NCBI GenBank assembly: GCA_021300155.1 | Contig: JAJTID010000001.1 | Coordinates: 144,141 to 208,140, forward strand | Reading direction: 5' to 3' | DNA length: 64,000 bases | Origin: Pirellula sp. | Lineage (GTDB): Bacteria > Planctomycetota > Planctomycetia > Pirellulales > Pirellulaceae | Part shown: positions 48,254-57,065 of the stretch, piece by piece | Position numbering within the stretch: the stretch's first letter is position 1 | Layout of the letters: each line of letters begins with the position of its first letter | Translations under genes and position numbers: made by a program | Notes under the pieces: generated by a model | What the model was told of the DNA's origin: nothing | What the model saw: the letters and a program-made list of their open reading frames with translations, nothing else | Database searches by the model: none

Positions 48254-48881
48254 GTGTGGGCACGACTGCTGATTCTCCGACCATTGAACGCTCGGGGAGA
48301 CGAAAGTCAGTCACGTCCGGTGCCCGAGCGTGTGTGCGCCAAGTTCGAATCACTCTTTAAAAAACACTACCCCAAAGCCACCTTTGAAAACCAAGGTGTC
48401 AATGGCCTTCACTTTGGACCCGAGGTCACGACGTATGAATTCCCCTACAACGGACCCAAGGGTAGAAAACGTGAAGCGAAGAAGCAACGCGGACCTACAA
48501 AGCGTGGAATTCTTTGCAGCCTCTATTTCGCATCCAGGCCCGAATACGGGACAGCCCGCACTTTCGCATGCTGCCAAAGGCGACGTTGCACAGTATCTGA
48601 AAGATCGAAAGGAGTATAAGCGATAGATGATGGCTCCGTACTCTCAGAGGTCGGACGTACACAAGTGGATTGCAGTGTCGTTTCCGCCCATCGTTGATGA
48701 AGCGTTCACCAACATGCTGGTCGGCGGCCAAAAGCTCGGTATCCAGCAACAATGCCACCTCAAAAAGAATGATTTCCACCTCGGCAATCTCTGTCAGACC
48801 ATGTTCGGCGTCCCGGGTGTTGCGGTACCGAAAGATTTTCAAGGCGGTGAGGCCGACCGCGTTATCAAGGAACTCGTATGA
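48254..48881 (+). pseudogene. Chimeric, frameshifted remnant of a conserved hypothetical gene
   Basis: One frame gives VCAKFESLFKKHYPKATFENQ and then TTYEFPYNGPKGRKREAKKQRGP. After a frameshift near 48550, a second frame continues with GDVAQYLKDRKEYKR, is stopped by TAG 48624-48626, and goes on in the same frame as MMAPYSQRSDVHKWIAVSFPP. After that point the sequence changes character to DFHLGNLCQTMFGVPGVAVP and ends KDFQGGEADRVIKELV. The first part resembles an uncharacterised planctomycete protein, the second another exported protein, so the gene is a fusion of two fragments as well as being frameshifted and stopped. Its final ATGA overlaps the start of the DUF1592 gene. Confidence 0.6.
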
Positions 48882-51391
48882 ATCCGATTTGTACCGAATC
48901 GTTCTATTGCCGAGGCATGAGCCTGCTCGCACTCGCCCTGCTGATCGTGCCTGTGGCAAATGCTGAAGATGTCGCCGTGGCTTCGTATGTCACCGCGTTT
49001 TTCCAGACCTACTGCATCGGTTGCCATGGGCCGAAGAAGCAGCAGGGTGATTTTCGCGTAGATGCGTTGAAGATTGCCACGAACGCCGCTGACGCGGAGA
49101 ACTGGAAACTGGTGCTCGATAACCTGCAACTAGGCGAGATGCCGCCGAAGGACGCAAAGAAGCCAAGGCAAGCCGAGGTGCAGCAAGTCACAACTTGGAT
49201 TCAAAACGAACTGTCGCGTGCGGCAGCGGAACTGAAAGGAACCGGCAGTGAAGTGGTGCTTCGACGGCTAAACCGCGTGGAATATGAAAACACAGTCGCC
49301 GATCTCTTCGACGTGCATGGCGACTTCACGGCGGGGTTTCCCGAGGACCTGCGCGAGCATGGTTTTGATAACAACGGCGGAGCGCTCATGCTTTCAGCCT
49401 CGCAGATGCAAGAGTACATGAAGGCCGCTGACTTTATCTTGGCTCGCGCAATCGCGCCAGCCATTCGCCCCGAGACGAAGAGCAAGACCTTCACTCTGCA
49501 TGATGAGAATCGTCACCAAATCGAGGCCGCTCGAAAAAACCTCGAAAAACGGCTTGAGAAGTTCGATAGTCTGACTCCGCAGGAAAAAGCCAACACGCTC
49601 AAAGCCGAGGAAGCAGCCAAGGCGAATCCCGACTCTCATGGTTATCGTTTTCCTGTACTGGAAAATGGCGAGCTGCGTCAGCCGAAGCCGACAGACGGTC
49701 CGCATCTCGATGCGGTCATGACCGTACAGCAGTATTTCAGCGCACAGCCACAAAGCCACAGGCACTTCAGCTTGCGACAGCCCGGTTGGTATCGCATAAA
49801 AGCGGTGGCTTACGCACTCAAGAATAACGGCAATCCGGTACGGCTCAAGTTCAGCGCCGGATCACTCAAGCCCGGTGTTTTGCCAAAAGCGGAAATCGTC
49901 TTCTCCTTCGCAAACGATCAACCACGCGAAGTTGAAGCCAGCTTTTTTCTGGAACCCGGCGACCGCGTGGAGTTCACGATTATGGACGGCGCGCCGCATA
50001 GTCAGGGACGTTCGATGATTGACCAGCCAGGACCTTTTGTCGCGATCCGTTCCTTCAGCATAGAAGGGCCGGTGTATGAAAGTTGGCCACCGAAGGGGCA
50101 TCGCACTTTGTTTGGCGACATCGATCCGGCGCAGCCGACGCCGGAGAAAGCGGCGGCCATCGCCGCGCATCTCGCGCCGAAGCTCTTTCGCCGACCCGTG
50201 GATGAAGCCTCTGTGGCGAAGTACCGATCGTTGTTTGAGAAGTTCACGAAGACGATGACGCCGGACGAGGCTCAGCGCAGCATGTTGGCCGCGATGCTGG
50301 TCTCGCCCCGTTTTCTCTATCACGAAGAACCGCCAGACGGTCCCGACGCATTCGCTATTGCATCCAGAATGTCTTACTTCCTATGGCGCTCGACGCCGGA
50401 TGATGACCTGCTAAAGGCGGCGGCGGATGGTAGCTTGCTCGATGCCACGAAACGGCGTGTGCAAGCCGAACGTATGTTGGCAGATAAACGCACCGAGCGA
50501 TTTTTGAAGGACTTCACCGGACAATGGCTGCGCGTACGTGAGGTCGGCGCGATGAAGGCGAACGCGGAGCTCTATCCGGAATACGATGCTGAACTCGAAG
50601 CGGCCATACGCTCAGAAACGGAGCTGTTCATCGGAGAGATGTTCCGGCACGACTTACCACTCTCCAACCTCATCGATTCCGACTGGACCATGCTCAATGA
50701 GCGTCTCGCAAAACACTACCGCATCGATGGCGTCGTCGGACATGATTTCCGACGCGTGAATCTGGACAAGTCGAAGACGGTGCGCGGCGGACTGTTGACC
50801 CATGCCAGCATCCACTCGGTCACCTCCAACGGCAGCACAACTTCGCCTGTCATTCGCGGCACATGGGTACTCGAAAAGTTCTTCGGCACACCTGCTGCGG
50901 CTCCACCTCCGGACGTGCCCGCTATCGAACCAGATATTCGCGGTGCTACGACGATCAAGGAGCAACTCGCCAAACATCGCGACATCGCCAGTTGCGCCAC
51001 GTGTCACCGAAAAATCGATCCGCTTGGATTCGCACTTGAAAACTTTGATGTCATTGGCGGCTGGCGAGAGCACTACCGCGCACTCGTTGAGCCGAGACCC
51101 GGTGCTCGCACGAAACTTACCGACGGTCCACGCGTCGATGCTGCAGATGAATGGGAAGGCGTCGGACGCTTTGGTAGCTTCCATGAGTTCCGTGAATTGG
51201 CGAAGAAAAGGGAAGATCTAGTCGTTCAGAATCTCACATACCAGCTATCCACCTTTGCCATCGGCCGCGCGCCTGGATTTGCCGACCGCCAACCACTCAA
51301 CAGAATTGCGACACAAGTCCGCGAGGCAAAGAGCGGCATGAAGTCGCTCGTGCTCGAGCTCATTTCCAGTCCTGCATTCACCAACCCGTGA
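48878..51391 (+). CDS. DUF1587-1592-1588-1585 cytochrome-type protein
   Basis: An 837-residue exported protein typical of planctomycetes and verrucomicrobia. After a signal peptide (SLLALALLIVPVANAED) comes a cytochrome c (PSC) domain with heme motif TYCIGCHGPKKQQGDF and MPPKDAKKP. DUF1587 follows (LRRLNRVEYENTVADLF), then a beta-rich linker, DUF1595 (LFRRPVDEASVAKYRSLF), DUF1592 (RMSYFLWRSTPDDDLLKAA), DUF1588 (GLLTHASIHSVTSNGSTTSPV) with a second heme motif (SCATCHRKIDPLGFALENFD), and DUF1585 (YQLSTFAIGR). It is thought to be an extracytoplasmic redox protein; the substrate is unknown. ATG 48878 and ATG 48917 are both possible starts. The DUF1552 gene follows 33 bases later. Its base composition appears richer in GC than the preceding 40 kb. 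Confidence 0.93.
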   Translation: MNPICTESFYCRGMSLLALALLIVPVANAEDVAVASYVTAFFQTYCIGCHGPKKQQGDFRVDALKIATNAADAENWKLVLDNLQLGEMPPKDAKKPRQAEVQQVTTWIQNELSRAAAELKGTGSEVVLRRLNRVEYENTVADLFDVHGDFTAGFPEDLREHGFDNNGGALMLSASQMQEYMKAADFILARAIAPAIRPETKSKTFTLHDENRHQIEAARKNLEKRLEKFDSLTPQEKANTLKAEEAAKANPDSHGYRFPVLENGELRQPKPTDGPHLDAVMTVQQYFSAQPQSHRHFSLRQPGWYRIKAVAYALKNNGNPVRLKFSAGSLKPGVLPKAEIVFSFANDQPREVEASFFLEPGDRVEFTIMDGAPHSQGRSMIDQPGPFVAIRSFSIEGPVYESWPPKGHRTLFGDIDPAQPTPEKAAAIAAHLAPKLFRRPVDEASVAKYRSLFEKFTKTMTPDEAQRSMLAAMLVSPRFLYHEEPPDGPDAFAIASRMSYFLWRSTPDDDLLKAAADGSLLDATKRRVQAERMLADKRTERFLKDFTGQWLRVREVGAMKANAELYPEYDAELEAAIRSETELFIGEMFRHDLPLSNLIDSDWTMLNERLAKHYRIDGVVGHDFRRVNLDKSKTVRGGLLTHASIHSVTSNGSTTSPVIRGTWVLEKFFGTPAAAPPPDVPAIEPDIRGATTIKEQLAKHRDIASCATCHRKIDPLGFALENFDVIGGWREHYRALVEPRPGARTKLTDGPRVDAADEWEGVGRFGSFHEFRELAKKREDLVVQNLTYQLSTFAIGRAPGFADRQPLNRIATQVREAKSGMKSLVLELISSPAFTNP

Positions 51392-51424
51392 TCGTCGGCT
51401 ATCGAACCATCGCAAGGCATACTC

Positions 51425-52678
51425 ATGAACACTCAACCCGCACTCGCCAACCGCCGCACTTTTCTTTACGGAACAGGTGTTACCCTATTCCTGCCCTGGC
51501 TCGAATCGCTTGGTGGCATCTCCCATGCTGCGGAGGCTGGAAAGGAACCTCGCCGACTGCTGCTGATTTGTCTGCCGCTGGGCATTTTTCGAGATTCCTT
51601 CATTCCGAAGCAGTCGGGATCAGACTACGAACTCACCGAGTACCTCGCCCCGATGGCCAATCTGCGTGATCGATTCACCATTATCTCCGGTCTCGAACAT
51701 CCAGGTGTCAGCGGTGGTCACGCGGCGCAGGCTCGCATTTTCACCGGCGTGCCATCATCCGAGCGGAACCGTCGTTCGCTCGACCAGTATGTTGCCGCAT
51801 CACTCGGTCAGCACACGCGTTTTGATTCGCTTGCTTTGAGCGCTGGAGCCAACGATTTTGGCTGGACTGACGGCGGTAGCATGGTGCCGGCTGAGAAGAG
51901 TGTCGCCGACGCCTTTGCCAAGCTGTTTGCCGAAGAAGGCGCCGCCAACAAAAGCAAAGTTCTTAGCGAGATCGGTCGCGGCAAGAGCATCCTCGATCAT
52001 GTGCTGGATGAAGCTCGCGACTTGGAGAACCGACTCTCTCAACGCGATCAAGAAAAGCTGGAAGAGTACTTCGAATCGGTTCGGGCCACCGAGAAACGGC
52101 TGGTTAAGTCTGAGGAATGGATCCATCAGCCGAAGCCTGTGGTCAAATCCAAACCGCCCGAGCTCTTCGCTCCGGACGAGATCATCACCAACCTGCGCGG
52201 CGTTTGCGACCTGACCCATTTGGCCTTCAAGACCGACAGCACCCGCGTGATCACCTTTGGTTACTTCCGTCAGGATACCGTCGCCGTTCCAGGCGTGAAT
52301 GTTGGCTATCACAACCTTTCGCACCACGGCCAGGACGAAGGGAACATCGCTCAGCTCAAACGAGTCGAACGCGCATTCTTTGACGAGCTCAAAACCCTGC
52401 TGACGAATCTGAAGAACACGCGTGAGGGAGAATCGACATTACTGGACCGCACCACGATCGTCGTCACCTCGAATCTAGGCAGCGGCAACAGCCACAGCAA
52501 CAAAGACCTTCCCGTTTTGCTCGCCGGAGGCCGCTTCCAACACGGCCAGCACCTGACCTTCGCCCCCGGTACGGTGCCATTGAGTAATCTCTATATCAGC
52601 GTGCTGAACCAACTCGGTTTTGAAGACCAATCCTTTGGCTCGTCGACTGGAACGTTGAAGGGACTGACGGTCACTTGA
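51425..52678 (+). CDS. DUF1552 protein, Tat-type signal
   Basis: A 417-residue DUF1552 protein. The N-terminus has a twin-arginine-like signal (NRRTFLYGTGVTLFLPWLE), followed by LICLPLGIFRDSFIPKQSG, EYLAPMANLRDRFTIISGLEHP and GGHAAQARIFTGV, and later TRVITFGYFRQDT, HNLSHHGQDEG, VTSNLGSGNSHSNKDLPVLLAGG and LSNLYISVLNQLGF. DUF1552 genes regularly follow DUF1592-type genes, as here, and resemble DUF1501 in their C-terminal motifs, so an alkaline phosphatase-like fold is likely. The two should form one exported pair, analogous to DUF1501 with DUF1549/1553. The function is unknown. Confidence 0.93.
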   Translation: MNTQPALANRRTFLYGTGVTLFLPWLESLGGISHAAEAGKEPRRLLLICLPLGIFRDSFIPKQSGSDYELTEYLAPMANLRDRFTIISGLEHPGVSGGHAAQARIFTGVPSSERNRRSLDQYVAASLGQHTRFDSLALSAGANDFGWTDGGSMVPAEKSVADAFAKLFAEEGAANKSKVLSEIGRGKSILDHVLDEARDLENRLSQRDQEKLEEYFESVRATEKRLVKSEEWIHQPKPVVKSKPPELFAPDEIITNLRGVCDLTHLAFKTDSTRVITFGYFRQDTVAVPGVNVGYHNLSHHGQDEGNIAQLKRVERAFFDELKTLLTNLKNTREGESTLLDRTTIVVTSNLGSGNSHSNKDLPVLLAGGRFQHGQHLTFAPGTVPLSNLYISVLNQLGFEDQSFGSSTGTLKGLTVT

Positions 52679-52726
52679 CGACCCTTCTGAACTCATCCAC
52701 AAGCCCATGCATTCCAAGACATTCCC

Positions 52727-53510
52727 ATGAAGTCACGCATACTCACGCTCGCCCTTATCCTCCTAGCTTCTACGGTGATTGTCGCGGAGGATGCTCCCGA
52801 AGAAGCCAAGATTCGTGACTCCATTCCACTGGGCGGCAACTTCCGGCCGAACCCGAAGGTGGGTGCGTTCGTCGTGGTGGGGCACGGTGCACGCATCATC
52901 GTGTCGAAGGACGATGGCCAGACCTGGAAGCAGGCGTTCTTCGCCGCGCCGGGTGCCGACCACGGCCCATGGGCCACAAAGTCTGTCGCCTACACTAACG
53001 GCGTATTCGCAGTGCCTATTGGCTGGGGTGGGCCGACGATCTTTCTTGCTTCCGATGATGCTGTGAACTGGCGGCACCTCACCAGCGGTGCGGCCAAACT
53101 GCCGGATGCCAAAGGGTACCCACGTTTGATGACCGGTACCTGGGGCCTCGCTGGCGGCCAAGGCGTCTTTGTATCCAGCGGCTACATGACCTTCAGCGCC
53201 ACGGCAGACCTTGGCAAATCATTTACCTCTTTCTTTCGGTATGTGGGGAAGGTTCAAGGATGATCCGCGCGGCAAGATGAACACCCATCACATAGGCACT
53301 GTGTATTGCGGCGACGCGAGCGGGCGTTTTCTCGCTCAGTATCGTAAACGGCGAGTTCTGGCTTTGTGGAAAACGCTTCGCTTTGTTCGTGAACATCCGG
53401 TGAAGAGCCTGCAAGAAGTCGACTCGATGTCACTCAACAAGCAGGTCGAACTGGAAGATGCCAACGTTGCGGCCAGCGTCAAATATGCGAGAGAGGAGCT
53501 TGACTTATGA
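52727..53510 (+). pseudogene. Frameshifted and fused sialidase-like (BNR) gene
   Basis: ATG 52727 opens a signal peptide (LTLALILLASTVIVAED) and a propeller-like sequence with a BNR/Asp-box, VSKDDGQTWKQAFF, and FLASDDAVNWRHLTSG. The frame then ends at 53263 in unrelated residues. A second frame overlapping from 53211 carries on the family-like sequence (FKDDPRGKMNTHHIGTVYCGDASGRFLA), placing a frameshift near 53240. After FLA the sequence switches to a stretch I do not recognise (VELEDANVAASVKYAREELDL), ending at 53510 with an ATGA overlap to the next fragment. The gene is shorter than sialidase-like proteins and probably dead. Confidence 0.7.
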
Positions 53511-53680
53511 CATTTTCTCGTCGCGAGTTTCTCGGAGCAGTCGGTATCGCCACCGCCTGGACGATGACAGCTAAGGCTGAGCCCGAACGCTCGGCTAACA
53601 ACATCGTCCGTGTTGGCGTCATCGGTGCTGGCGTCCGCCGAACGCCTGCCGTCGGTGTCGGCAGTGATGTTGATTTTTGA
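53507..53680 (+). pseudogene. N-terminal fragment of a Gfo/Idh/MocA-family oxidoreductase
   Basis: A 57-codon frame with a twin-arginine signal (FSRREFLGAVGIATAW) and then IVRVGVIGAGVRRTPAV, the start of the NAD-binding Rossmann fold of exported Gfo/Idh/MocA oxidoreductases, where GxGxxG is expected. It stops at TGA 53678 after SDVDF. The remaining 350 or so residues are absent from the window. ATG 53507 overlaps the preceding stop codon. Confidence 0.8.
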
Positions 53681-53776
53681 TTAATGAAGGAAAGCATTTT
53701 CATCGCAATCGTGTAGAATGACGAACGATGTCATGAAAAAAATGATTTGCCCTCAACGCTCATTGGTCAGCTAGAA

Positions 53777-54988
53777 ATGCAAACCCTTCGAATCCTTTTA
53801 GTTATTTGTTTCGCTACACATAATTGCATTGCGCAAGAACGAGTTTCGCTTTGGCCAGAAGGCAAAACCCCTTATGCGCTTCCGATTGATGCTACCACGG
53901 GATCCCCTTCACTTTATCTTTATCCGACGAAGTCCAAGAACCAACATTGTGGTGCTGCTGTCGTGATTTGTCCTGGCGGTGGATACGGTGGCTTAGCAAA
54001 AGATCACGAAGGAAATCAACCAGCTCAATGGTTTAACGACCAAGGTGTTTCCGCCTTTGTGCTTCACTATCGTCTAGGTTCCCAAGGGCATCATTATCCT
54101 ACCGAGCTTGCCGACGTACAGCGTGCGATTCGCTGGGTGCGTTCGCATTCTCAGGAGTACGCGATCGATCCGAAGCGAATTGCGGTGATGGGATTTTCCG
54201 CTGGCGGACATCTCGCAAGTATGGCGGCGACTTTGTTTGATGAAAAAGCTTACGATGCATCAGACGCTGTTGATCAAGTCAGTGCTCGTCCAGATTTTGC
54301 AATCCTTTGCTATCCCGTTATCAGCTTCGATCCGACCGTAACCCACGGAGGCTCGCGCAAAAACCTTCTCGGTCCAGAACGAGTCAATGATGAAGACTTA
54401 GCCAAGAAGCTTTCTTCCGATAACAATGTGACCGATCGAACACCGAGAACATTCTTGTTCCAGACTGACGCCGACACTGGAGTGCCGGCGGAAAATGCAA
54501 CTCGCTTCTATCTTGCATTGCGCGCGAAGAAAATTCCGGCGGAATTTCATAGTTTTCAAAATGGGCCACACGGCGTTGGCTTGTATCGGGGTGATCCTAC
54601 GCTAGGCGTTTGGTCAGAACTTCTAGCAAATTGGTTGCGAGCCAATTCATTTTATGCGATAGCTCAGCCGCGCGCCACAATCACTGGCGAAGTAACGCTC
54701 GATGGCAAGCCAGTGAGTTGGGGTTCCATTTCTTTCTATCCGGACGATAAGAATCTTCCTGTAACGACTGTGCGAATACGAAATGGAAAATTCTCTGCCA
54801 AACGTGACGACGGCCCGATGATCGGATCTTCAAAAGTCATTTTCGAAGGAAGCATCTGGGAGGCGACTGGCTTGGATAAAGATCGATCCGTTCGATTGGA
54901 ATCGCTCAAGCCCAACGATAGCACCAAGACGATTGTGAAAATTGAAGAAGAAACCAAGCCAATTCGTCTTGAATACTTTTCGCGATAA
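53777..54988 (+). CDS. Exported esterase-like alpha/beta hydrolase with C-terminal beta domain
   Basis: A 403-residue exported hydrolase of the BD-FAE/acetyl-esterase kind. The signal peptide (LRILLVICFATHNCIAQE) precedes VSLWPEGKTPYALP. The core has VVICPGGGYGGLAKDHEG (oxyanion region), VLHYRLG, DVQRAIRWVRSH, VMGFSAGGHLAS with the serine nucleophile, and FLFQTDADTGVPAEN and QNGPHGVGL with the likely aspartate and histidine. From about residue 305 there is an extra domain (ATITGEVTLDGKPVSWGSISFYPDDK) like the carboxypeptidase-regulatory beta-sandwich. It may remove acetyl or other esters from polysaccharides, in keeping with neighbouring sulfatases. ATG 53777 is chosen over TTG 53747 because of the signal peptide. 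Confidence 0.87.
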   Translation: MQTLRILLVICFATHNCIAQERVSLWPEGKTPYALPIDATTGSPSLYLYPTKSKNQHCGAAVVICPGGGYGGLAKDHEGNQPAQWFNDQGVSAFVLHYRLGSQGHHYPTELADVQRAIRWVRSHSQEYAIDPKRIAVMGFSAGGHLASMAATLFDEKAYDASDAVDQVSARPDFAILCYPVISFDPTVTHGGSRKNLLGPERVNDEDLAKKLSSDNNVTDRTPRTFLFQTDADTGVPAENATRFYLALRAKKIPAEFHSFQNGPHGVGLYRGDPTLGVWSELLANWLRANSFYAIAQPRATITGEVTLDGKPVSWGSISFYPDDKNLPVTTVRIRNGKFSAKRDDGPMIGSSKVIFEGSIWEATGLDKDRSVRLESLKPNDSTKTIVKIEEETKPIRLEYFSR

Positions 54989-55008
54989 ACACAACTTGGG
55001 ACTAGCGT

Positions 55009-55106
55009 ACGGCATCTTGAGATCGAGGATGTCACAAAGGGTTGGAAAGACATCCACCAGTTCCACTGGCAGCATCGAGCGCACAATCGCAGCTTCAAAG
55101 ACAAAA
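55009..55106 (-). pseudogene. Internal scrap of an iduronate-2-sulfatase-type gene
   Basis: On the minus strand this short stretch reads VRSMLPVELVDVFPTLCDIL followed by DLKMP. It matches the conserved PVELVDIFPTLCDLAGL segment of iduronate-2-sulfatase-like proteins. No other part of that gene is next to it. It lies between the esterase and sulfatase genes of the opposite strand. Confidence 0.7.
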
Positions 55107-55120
55107 AGTACCAAGGCAAC

Positions 55121-56704
55121 TTGAAAACCAACTACAAACTGTCACTCGTACTTCTACTTGTCGCGTTTTTATTAAGCGGATCGCTTGTGCTGGGAACGCA
55201 GCCACGACCGCCGAATGTGGTTTTGATCCTGGCTGACGATCTGGGATGGAGCGACTTGCAATGTTATGGCAGCCAATTCTACAAAACGCCCCACATGGAT
55301 GCATTAGCAAAGCAGGGAGTCCGATTTACCCAAGCCTACGCGGCTTGCCACGTCTGCTCGCCAACCCGAGCAAGTATGATGACAGGCAAGTACCCTGCAC
55401 GACTTCAATTAACGGACTGGCTTCCCGGAAGGCGTGACTACCCTTTTCAAGCGTTGAAGAACGCTGAGATTCCTCAGCAACTTTCCTTGTCGGAAATCAC
55501 GATTGCAGAAGCTTTCAAGGCACACGGTTATAGGACCGCTCACATCGGAAAATGGCATCTAGGTGAAGAGCCTTATGGACCGCTGCAACAAGGCTTCGAC
55601 TTACAAATTCCACGCTGGAACAAGGGATGGCCCAAAACGGGATATCATGCACCCTTTCAATTGGATGGTTTGGAAGGAAACGCAGGGGACTACCTGACTG
55701 ACCGGCTAACCGATGAAGCAGAGAGGTTTATCGAGTCGCATAAAGACCAGCCGTTCTTTCTCTACATGTCGCATTTTGCGGTTCATGACCCGATCGAGGG
55801 ACGGGCTGACTTGGTCGCCAAATATGAATCCAAGCTCAGCAACATGCAGCGTTCGAGCGATGCAGATTTCATTCTTGAAGGCAATCCAGATGACCCACGC
55901 CCATTGTCACGCGATGAATTGCGGTCGCGATTGACCAAACCCACCTGGGGAGGATTCAGAGTTTTTTCGGATCGAATCGTTAAAATCAAACAGCAACAGG
56001 ATAATGTCCAATTTGCAGCGATGGTCGAATCATTGGATCAAAGTGTTGGTCGATTGATCGCCAAGCTGCAATCCTTGAAGTTGGATCACAACACGATCGT
56101 TCTCGTCACATCAGACAACGGAGGAATGTCGGCAGCGAATTTTGGACGCCCTGATCGTGTTGTCAATAAAGATCGATTGGATGCGGCATATGCGACATCC
56201 AATCTTCCTTTGCGCGGTGCCAAGGGATGGTTGTACGAAGGTGGTATTAGGGTTCCATTGATAGTCTATTGGCCAGGTGAAGGGCGCGGAGGTTACGGAT
56301 GTCACGAGCCTGTGATCAGCAACGATATTTATCCCACATTGTTGGAAATGGCGGGACTACCTCAGCGTCCAGACCAACATCTCGATGGGCTCAGTTTGGC
56401 ATCCTTGGTTCGCGGCAAAGAATCCTTAGATCGCGAGGCAATCTACTGGCACTTTCCACATTACAGCAATCACGGAATGCAAAGCCCAGGAGGAGCGATT
56501 CGCGTGGGCGATTACAAGTTGCTCGATTATTTCGAGAATCATTCCGTCCAACTCTTCAATCTCAAGAATGACCTGAGTGAGCAGAAGGATCTCGCTCAGT
56601 CGGAGCCCGAGAAAGTAAACGAATTGCGATCAAGGTTGCACCGCTGGCGTTCCGAAGTCGGCGCCCGAATGATGGAACCCAATCCCGATTACGTGAAGCA
56701 ATGA
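55121..56704 (+). CDS. Secreted sulfatase
   Basis: A 527-residue type I sulfatase. The signal peptide (LSLVLLLVAFLLSGSLVLG) is followed by RPPNVVLILADDLGWSDLQC (calcium-binding Asp pair) and the maturation motif CSPTRASMMTGKYPARL with the formylglycine cysteine at about residue 79. Then come HIGKWHLGEEPYGP (active-site Lys and His), FFLYMSHFAVHDPI and LVTSDNGGMSAAN (second metal pair), and RGAKGWLYEGGIRVPLIVYWPG. These fit the arylsulfatase A-like group acting on sulfated polysaccharides. TTG 55121 is taken as the start, with AAGG upstream; no ATG fits the signal peptide. Its 3' end runs into a sulfatase fragment on the opposite strand (56697-56795). Confidence 0.93.
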   Translation: MKTNYKLSLVLLLVAFLLSGSLVLGTQPRPPNVVLILADDLGWSDLQCYGSQFYKTPHMDALAKQGVRFTQAYAACHVCSPTRASMMTGKYPARLQLTDWLPGRRDYPFQALKNAEIPQQLSLSEITIAEAFKAHGYRTAHIGKWHLGEEPYGPLQQGFDLQIPRWNKGWPKTGYHAPFQLDGLEGNAGDYLTDRLTDEAERFIESHKDQPFFLYMSHFAVHDPIEGRADLVAKYESKLSNMQRSSDADFILEGNPDDPRPLSRDELRSRLTKPTWGGFRVFSDRIVKIKQQQDNVQFAAMVESLDQSVGRLIAKLQSLKLDHNTIVLVTSDNGGMSAANFGRPDRVVNKDRLDAAYATSNLPLRGAKGWLYEGGIRVPLIVYWPGEGRGGYGCHEPVISNDIYPTLLEMAGLPQRPDQHLDGLSLASLVRGKESLDREAIYWHFPHYSNHGMQSPGGAIRVGDYKLLDYFENHSVQLFNLKNDLSEQKDLAQSEPEKVNELRSRLHRWRSEVGARMMEPNPDYVKQ

Positions 56705-56795
56705 TGAACAGAACATTTGGCTGCCCAGCCTGCAACGGATGGACGTGTAGCAGCGTACACAAGCCAGCAATAATCAACCACAAATTCTTCATCAT
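56697..56795 (-). pseudogene. 5' end of a lost sulfatase gene
   Basis: The minus strand from 56795 encodes an intact signal peptide (NLWLIIAGLCTLLHVHPLQA) and then GQPNVLFIIA, the first strand of a sulfatase, where DD should come next. At that point, about 56697, the sequence becomes the antisense of the 3' end of the neighbouring plus-strand sulfatase. The rest of the gene was replaced or removed at this junction. Confidence 0.8.
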
Positions 56796-56802
56796 TCAAT
56801 CT

Positions 56803-56878
56803 CGTAGTGGGATTCCTGAACCGTAGTGTGATTCGCCGGAATTCCTGTTTTCAACGTGGGACAGGCTTCTAGCCTGTC
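56803..56878. repeat. Short direct repeat and near-perfect palindrome
   Basis: CGTAGTGGGATTCCTGAA at 56803-56820 is partly repeated from 56822 (CGTAGTGTGATTCGCCGG, then AATTCCTG). At 56860-56878, GACAGGCT-TCT-AGCCTGTC forms an eight-base-pair hairpin. Both look like dispersed extragenic repeats, placed at a junction between rearranged sulfatase fragments. Confidence 0.6.
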
Positions 56879-57065
56879 ATACTGCCATCCGCAAGTGTCG
56901 TATAAAAAGCAAGCCTACACCACTTTCATAGATTACTATCACGGAGCAGTGGACTGCTGGCGAAGTCCACTACCTTTCTTTTTCTTGGGTGTTTCTTTTC
57001 CTTGGGTGTTGTTGTCGAAGCTGGATCGTAATCAGGATTGGGGTCGCATCATTTCCGCGCCCACG

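Noticed and set aside
50654..51184. Minus-strand reading frame of 176 codons.
   Set aside because: Antisense to the DUF1588/DUF1585 part of the DUF1592 protein, where the sense frame shows all family motifs.
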